From assembly GCA_900551855.1 (NCBI GenBank), contig URXM01000001.1, positions 202,734 through 266,733 on the forward strand: DNA of 64,000 nucleotides. The letters run 5' to 3'. The translations under genes and the position numbers were made by a program. This document shows, piece after piece, positions 59,523 to 64,000 of this stretch. Source of the stretch: an uncultured Eubacteriales bacterium. GTDB lineage: Bacteria; Bacillota; Clostridia; Christensenellales; UBA1242. The notes beneath the pieces are model-generated. The model was not told the DNA's origin and did not search any database. It saw only the letters and a list, made by a program, of their open reading frames with translations. How positions within the stretch are numbered: position 1 is the stretch's first letter; every line of letters starts with the position of its first letter.

Positions 59523-61090
59523 TGAAAGAAATTGAATTAGAACAACAACAAAAGAAAGAACTTCATAACAAATTATGGAAAATGGCGAATTCATTACGTG
59601 GGAATATGGATGCCAATGAATTTAAAGACTATATATTAGGTCTGATATTTTATAGATATATTTGTGAACATGAAGAAAGTGAATTTAAAGACAAACTTCA
59701 TGCTTCAATTGAAGAAGTTTATAAAGAAGCCCCTGAAAATTGCAAAGAGCTTGCAATTTCAAATTTGGGACTTGGTTATTTCATTGAGCCAAAATATCTT
59801 TTTAAAAATCTTGTAAAAGAAATATCTACTGGAAATTTTGAATTAGAAATGCTTTCAAATGCATTTAAAAATTATTCAGATTCAACAAAGGGGCAAGTTT
59901 CGGAAGATCAATTATCTGGTCTATTTAATGATGTTAATCTTACTTCAGATAAACTTGGTAAAACATATAAAGAAAAGGGTGAGCTTATTGGAAAACTTAT
60001 TTCTTCTATCGATGAAATAGATTTTAATTTTATGGATAGTAGAATAGATTTGCTTGGCGATGCTTATGAATATCTTATCGGACAATTTGCTGCAAGCGCT
60101 GGTAAAAAAGCCGGTGAATTTTATACTCCACAACAAGTTTCAAGACTTTTAAGTTTGCTTGTTACTGATGATTTAACAGATGTAAAATATATCAGCGATC
60201 CTACCTGTGGTTCCGGTTCTTTGTTGATTCAAGTAGTAGAAAAATTAAAAGAAAAAAATGGCAAATATATCCATATTTATGGACAAGAATTAAACACAAC
60301 AACCTGTAACTTGGCAAGAATGAATATGCTGGTTCATAATGTTAATTTTAACAAGTTTACAATTCATCAAGGTGATACTTTAAAAGCACCAAGCGATGAA
60401 CAGAAAGAATATGGAAAAATGGATATAGTTGTAGCAAATCCACCATTTAGTGCTAATTGGGATCCTAATTCTTCAATGGAAAAAGATGATAGATTTTCTG
60501 GAGCAGGAAAGTTGGCACCAAAATCATATGCAGATTATGCTTTTGTTGAGCATATGATTAATAGCTTAAGTGCTACAGGTCGTATGGCTGTAGTACTTCC
60601 TCATGGCCCTTTATTTAGAGGTGGGGCTGAAGCGGTAATAAGAAAATATTTGGTAGAAACGAGAAATTATTTAGATACCGTAATAGGTCTTCCTGCTAAT
60701 TTGTTTTATGGCACAAGCATTCCTGCATGTATTTGTGTATTTAAAAAAGATAAAAAAGATAGAAATGTATACTTTATAGATGCAAGTAAAAATTTTGAAA
60801 AAGGTAAAAATCAAAATTTATTGAGAGATGAAGATATTGAAAAAATTATTAATGCATATAGAAACAAAACAGAAATTGAAAAATTTGCTCATCTTGCAAC
60901 TATTGAAGAATTAAAAGAAAATGACTTTAATTTAAATATTCCAAGATATGTAGATACATTTGAAGAAGAAGAGGAAATTGATATCAACGCGGTTATGGCA
61001 GATATCAAAAAACTTGAAAGTGAAAGAGCAGAACTTGATAAGCAAATAGAGGTTTATTTAAAAGAATTGGGCATTATTAAGGAGGAATAA
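59522..61090 (+). CDS. hsdM: Type I restriction-modification DNA methyltransferase subunit
   Basis: 522 aa. It adds a methyl group to adenine N6 from S-adenosylmethionine when joined to HsdS. The N-terminal helical domain (LHNKLWKMANSLRGNMDANEFKDYILGL, in part) precedes the catalytic fold. The SAM motif I reads DPTCGSGSLLI (near residue 228) and the catalytic NPPF is in IVVANPPFSANW (near 305). AGEFYTPQQVSRLL is the usual HsdM segment before motif I. The end is a long charged helix. It is coupled to the half-size hsdS before it and to the full hsdS after it (one base gap; the SD GGAGG overlaps its end). Confidence 0.97.
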   Translation: MKEIELEQQQKKELHNKLWKMANSLRGNMDANEFKDYILGLIFYRYICEHEESEFKDKLHASIEEVYKEAPENCKELAISNLGLGYFIEPKYLFKNLVKEISTGNFELEMLSNAFKNYSDSTKGQVSEDQLSGLFNDVNLTSDKLGKTYKEKGELIGKLISSIDEIDFNFMDSRIDLLGDAYEYLIGQFAASAGKKAGEFYTPQQVSRLLSLLVTDDLTDVKYISDPTCGSGSLLIQVVEKLKEKNGKYIHIYGQELNTTTCNLARMNMLVHNVNFNKFTIHQGDTLKAPSDEQKEYGKMDIVVANPPFSANWDPNSSMEKDDRFSGAGKLAPKSYADYAFVEHMINSLSATGRMAVVLPHGPLFRGGAEAVIRKYLVETRNYLDTVIGLPANLFYGTSIPACICVFKKDKKDRNVYFIDASKNFEKGKNQNLLRDEDIEKIINAYRNKTEIEKFAHLATIEELKENDFNLNIPRYVDTFEEEEEIDINAVMADIKKLESERAELDKQIEVYLKELGIIKEE

Positions 61091-61091
61091 T

Positions 61092-62339
61092 ATGGAAGTT
61101 GATAATAAAAAAAATGACGAAAATATAATCCCTAATGATGCAGATAAGCCACAAAAAGGTGTTAATGTTCCTAATTTGAGATTTAATGAGTTTACACATT
61201 ATTGGAATAAATCAACAGTTAGAGATTCATTTATACTATCATCTGGCACAACCCCTAGTAGAATAAATGGCGATTATTTTAATGGTAATATTTGTTGGCT
61301 TACAAGTGGTGAATTAAAAAAGAAAAAAACTTCAACCACTCTTGAAAAAATTACTGAAAAAGCACGCAAAATATTTAATCTCAAGTTATTTCCCAAAGGA
61401 ACATTTGTAATTGCTACTTATGGATTAGAAGCAACGGGTGTTAGAGGAACTTGCACAATACTTGATACATCATCAACAATTAGTCAAGCCTGCATGGCAT
61501 TTGAGCCTAAGGGGGAAATACACAATGAGTTTTTATATTACTGGTATTTGAAATATGGCGAAATAATTGGCACAAAGTATGCACAAGGAACAAAACAACA
61601 AAATTTAAGTTTTGATCTTGTTGAAGGTTTGACTGTATATTTCCCATCGTCTGATGAACAATTAAAAATATGTAAATTTTTAGATCTATTAGACCAGCGC
61701 ATAGATACTCAAAGCAAAATCATTGAAGATTTAGAATTGTTTAAAAAAGGGATTTGGAATTATATATATTTAATAAAATCTAATGATTGGGAATGTGTTA
61801 AATTATCAAATGTTTTATGTGAAAGAAAAGATTTTGCATTAAAGGGAGATGAATTCATCCATGCAACTCTTTCAAAAGATGGAATATTTGCAAAAACTAA
61901 CAGATATGATAGAGATTTTTTGGTAACTAATAATGAAAAGCAATACAAAATTACTCGTTTAAATGACATATGTTATAATCCTGCAAATTTAAAATTTGAA
62001 GTTATTTGTTTAAACAAATTTGGAGATGCAATCTTTTCTCCAATTTATGTGACTTACACCGTGAAAAATGATTTTATTCCATCTTTTGTAGAACTAATTC
62101 TAACAAGTAGTAGGTTTTTAAAGTATATCAGAAAGTATGAACAAGGCACTGTATATGAAAGAATGGCTGTTAACTCAGAAGATTTTTTAAAGGGAGAAAT
62201 TCTAATTCCAACAAAGGATAAACAAAAAGCAATAGCTGATTATTTTGATATACTAGATTTAAAAATTAAAAAAGAAAAAGATATACTTGAGCTTTATAAA
62301 AAGCAAAAAGAATATCTTCTTAAAAACATGTTTATATAA
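61092..62339 (+). CDS. hsdS: Type I specificity subunit, expressed switchable copy
   Basis: 415 aa with SD GGAGG and ATG. It determines the DNA target of the HsdMR complex. A constant 25-aa N-terminus is followed by TRD1 (residues about 40-190, with SGTTPSRINGDYF), a central conserved helix (LLDQRIDTQSKIIEDLELFKKG, in part, near 200-220), TRD2 and a C-terminal helix ending KQKEYLLKNMFI. Codons V26-F31 lie in an 18-bp repeat present three times, and the central helix in a 27-bp repeat present three times. Its end overlaps a convergent hsdS cassette inside a palindrome. Only this copy has a start codon and SD. Confidence 0.93.
   Translation: MEVDNKKNDENIIPNDADKPQKGVNVPNLRFNEFTHYWNKSTVRDSFILSSGTTPSRINGDYFNGNICWLTSGELKKKKTSTTLEKITEKARKIFNLKLFPKGTFVIATYGLEATGVRGTCTILDTSSTISQACMAFEPKGEIHNEFLYYWYLKYGEIIGTKYAQGTKQQNLSFDLVEGLTVYFPSSDEQLKICKFLDLLDQRIDTQSKIIEDLELFKKGIWNYIYLIKSNDWECVKLSNVLCERKDFALKGDEFIHATLSKDGIFAKTNRYDRDFLVTNNEKQYKITRLNDICYNPANLKFEVICLNKFGDAIFSPIYVTYTVKNDFIPSFVELILTSSRFLKYIRKYEQGTVYERMAVNSEDFLKGEILIPTKDKQKAIADYFDILDLKIKKEKDILELYKKQKEYLLKNMFI
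61167..61184 (+). repeat. hsdS 5' recombination repeat, copy A
   Basis: GTTCCTAATTTGAGATTT, identical to copies at 63409-63426 (inverted) and 63450-63467 (direct). Confidence 0.9.
61698..61724 (+). repeat. hsdS central recombination repeat, copy A
   Basis: 27 bp beginning CGCATAGATACTCAAAGC, coding for part of the central helix. Inverted copy at 62890-62916 (two mismatches), direct copy at 63966-63992 (one mismatch). Confidence 0.88.
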
Positions 62340-62343
62340 ACAT
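62328..62343. repeat. Palindrome at the overlapping ends of two hsdS genes
   Basis: ATGTTTATATAAACAT is a perfect 16-bp palindrome. Both the plus-strand and minus-strand hsdS read it as Met-Phe-Ile-stop, so both proteins end NMFI. Confidence 0.85.
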
Positions 62344-62889
62344 ATTCGAGAGCAGATATTTTTTCTGCTCTTTTAATTTTTGTAGCAATATTTTGTCGTT
62401 GGAAATTTTTTTCTCTAATAAAATTATAAGGTTAATGAATGGTTCTAAATTTTTATTGAATTTTGTTATAAATGTTTTTAAAAATAGTTTTTTGTCCAAA
62501 TGTTTTAAACCGCTTCCTACAAAACAAACTTGATTAATATAATCGATTCTATTCAAAATGGAATATAAATAAAATTTTGTATTTTGATTATCATTGCATT
62601 CCATTACTAAACAATCAGACATAACTGCAAATTTTCCATTATAGTATTTAAAGTTGGCTTTACCTCCAGTATTTGCAATGATATATTCTCCATCAAAATC
62701 ATAAGAGTCAAAATACTTATATGTACTTTCTTCATTAGTAAAATAAATGAAATTTCCTTGCGAATTTCCCATGTTAGCCTGATGTTTAGTTTTTTCTTTA
62801 AAATCAAAAACATTTTGAACTTGAATTTTTTCATGATCAAAATTACACATCATTTGATTAATTACTTTTATTAGAGATTTATATTTCTC

Positions 62890-62916
62890 AATGATTTTGT
62901 TTTGAGTGTCTATGCG
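62890..62916 (-). repeat. hsdS central recombination repeat, inverted copy B
   Basis: Reverse complement of the central repeat with two substitutions; it codes for KRIDTQNKI of the silent cassette. Confidence 0.88.
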
Positions 62917-63408
62917 TTTATTAATAAGTGTATAAAATTTAATTATTTTGAGTTGTTCATCTTTGTTAGGAAATGAGCCTTTTAAGTTTAAAAATTCTTC
63001 AACTGAAATACTTCTACCATCACGAATACCGTATGTCACGATCCTTAAACTATCTATAAATTTTTTTGATGTAAAAAACTGTTCGAAAAAACCATATTCA
63101 ATCATTTCAGGATTACATTTCAATATTGTATATGCTGGGCTACAAATGCCATCTATAGTTGAAAAGGCAAATCCCCCTTGAAATGAACGCAAATGTACGA
63201 CATAGTCACCACTATTTACTATTTTATATGTATTAATTTTGTTTTGGTCATATTTAATGTCTATGCCATTTTCACTTCTTAATATCATACCTTTTTCTTG
63301 TGAAGCAGATAACACTGGTAAATTTAGATTGTGTATATTCCTTTTATTTGAAATCGACATAAATGAATCGTATTTTTTCAAGATCCAACTCTGATTAATA
63401 AATTCTTT

Positions 63409-63426
63409 AAATCTCAAATTAGGAAC
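63409..63426 (-). repeat. hsdS 5' recombination repeat, inverted copy B
   Basis: Exact reverse complement of GTTCCTAATTTGAGATTT. It forms, with copy C, an inverted pair around a 23-bp centre (63427-63449). Confidence 0.9.
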
Positions 63427-63449
63427 ATAACAATAATTAAATCTTAAAA

Positions 63450-63467
63450 GTTCCTAATTTGAGATTT
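63450..63467 (+). repeat. hsdS 5' recombination repeat, copy C
   Basis: GTTCCTAATTTGAGATTT, identical to copy A and in the same orientation. Confidence 0.9.
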
Positions 63468-63965
63468 GATAACGAATCTTGGACCGAATCTAAAATGGGT
63501 AATGTTTGCTCTAAATTTGATTACGGGATTGGTGCTGAAGCAATTGATTTTGATGGAAAAAATAGATACATAAGAATCACAGATATTGATGAGGAAAACT
63601 CGCATTATATAAGAAAATCAGAAGTATCACCATCCTTTACTGATGAAAATTGTATTGTTAAAGAAAATGATATTTTATTTGCAAGAACTGGTGCCAGCAC
63701 AGGCAAAACTTACTTATATAACGAACAAGATGGTAAATTATATTTTGCTGGATTCTTGATTAGGGCTAATGTAAAAAATGAGTTTTCTGCTTATTTTATC
63801 TATCAACAAACAAAAATTGATAGATATAAAAAATGGATTAAAATAATGTCTGCCCGTTCTGGGCAACCCGGTATAAATGCGAAAGAATATCAAGAGTATA
63901 AAGTGTATTATCCTACTAGACAAATTCAAGATAAAGTGGCTAGTTTTTTTACTTTATTAGACCAA

Positions 63966-63992
63966 CGCATAGACACTCAAAGCAAAATCATT
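63966..63992 (+). repeat. hsdS central recombination repeat, copy C
   Basis: Same 27-bp element as copy A with one substitution, eight bases from the window end. Confidence 0.88.
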
Positions 63993-64000
63993 AAATTTTT

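Larger units (their letters stand above)
62332..63426 (-). pseudogene. hsdS: Silent inverted hsdS cassette (two TRDs, no start)
   Basis: An intact open frame of about 363 codons encodes VPNLRFKEF, a first TRD, the central helix (LINKRIDTQNKIIEKYKSL), a second TRD and the end KEQKKYLLSNMFI. It corresponds to the expressed hsdS minus its first 25 codons. In frame there is no ATG or SD before VPNLRF; the frame runs back into a stop. It is therefore a store of alternative TRDs that becomes expressed after inversion between the 18-bp repeats, or donates only TRD2 by inversion at the central repeats. The frame is not decayed, which argues for active use. Confidence 0.85.
63441..64000 (+). pseudogene. 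hsdS: Silent hsdS cassette in direct orientation (runs off the right edge)
   Basis: The frame is open from after the stop TAA at 63438-63440 to the window end. It begins VPNLRFDNESW without any start codon or SD, carries a further distinct TRD (GNVCSKFDYGIGAEAIDFDG onward) and reaches the central repeat LLDQRIDTQSKII at the edge. It is a second store of TRDs for the expressed hsdS. Because its repeats are in the same orientation as those of the expressed gene, simple recombination with it would delete, while inversion needs copy B. Confidence 0.83.

Noticed and set aside
61092..64000. CRISPR-like or insertion-sequence repeats at the right end
   Set aside because: The repeats are coding, lie at conserved HsdS segments and are spaced by TRDs; no transposase and no regular spacer pattern.

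Overview
The window is AT-rich bacterial DNA with dense coding, AAGGAG-type ribosome binding sites, sigma-A promoters and many hairpin/U-run terminators. It carries rpoB, rpoC, gatCAB, recJ, a long RelA/SpoT homologue, hemZ, rpsO and pnp. This fits a low-GC Bacillota, most likely a Clostridia-like, possibly gut-dwelling and uncultured lineage; I cannot name the species. The code is standard: TGA is used as stop in gatC and recJ.

Layout. 1-9129: the end of a giant GLUG/Ig-like surface protein that runs off the left edge. 9257-16833: rpoB and rpoC, each with its own promoter, and an intrinsic terminator inside the rpoB leader. 16866-17536: a HAD phosphatase. 17539-22319: an operon for indirect Asn-tRNA synthesis (short archaeal-type AspRS plus GatC, GatA, GatB). 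It is preceded by a 26-codon leader ORF with seven consecutive Asn codons and a strong terminator, which together look like an Asn-sensing attenuator. 22325-25869: two convergent transglutaminase-like paralogues. 26023-26108: tRNA-Leu(CAA). 26239-27861: a repeat protein of unknown role. 27990-33825: recJ-rel-hemZ, overlapping genes. 33888-37175: a secreted InlB-repeat protein. 37204-39840: rpsO and pnp. 39862-41566: an EncFtn-like mini-ferritin divergent from a collagen-like protein. 41567-44868: small membrane and unknown proteins, including a broken MATE transporter followed by a dead HAD domain. 44877-53694: PnuC, a PLP enzyme, two flavoproteins, a U32 protein, a P-loop kinase and a DUF3800 protein.

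From about 53800 the character changes to an accessory island: a scrambled tRNA remnant, a lone nucleotidyltransferase, a decayed DUF1273/SLOG pseudogene, a GIY-YIG/DUF4357 protein, and a type I restriction-modification locus (hsdR, half-size hsdS, hsdM, full hsdS). The hsdS is followed by two start-less hsdS cassettes that share two sets of repeats with it. This is a phase-variable specificity switch cut by the right edge.

The main results are (1) the poly-Asn leader/attenuator in front of aspS-gatCAB, (2) the invertible hsdS locus, (3) a recurring leaderless promoter type in which TATAAT lies 6-7 nt before an SD-less ATG, and (4) several degenerate or unusual proteins. No CRISPR array, insertion sequence, transposase, integrase or rRNA gene was seen.
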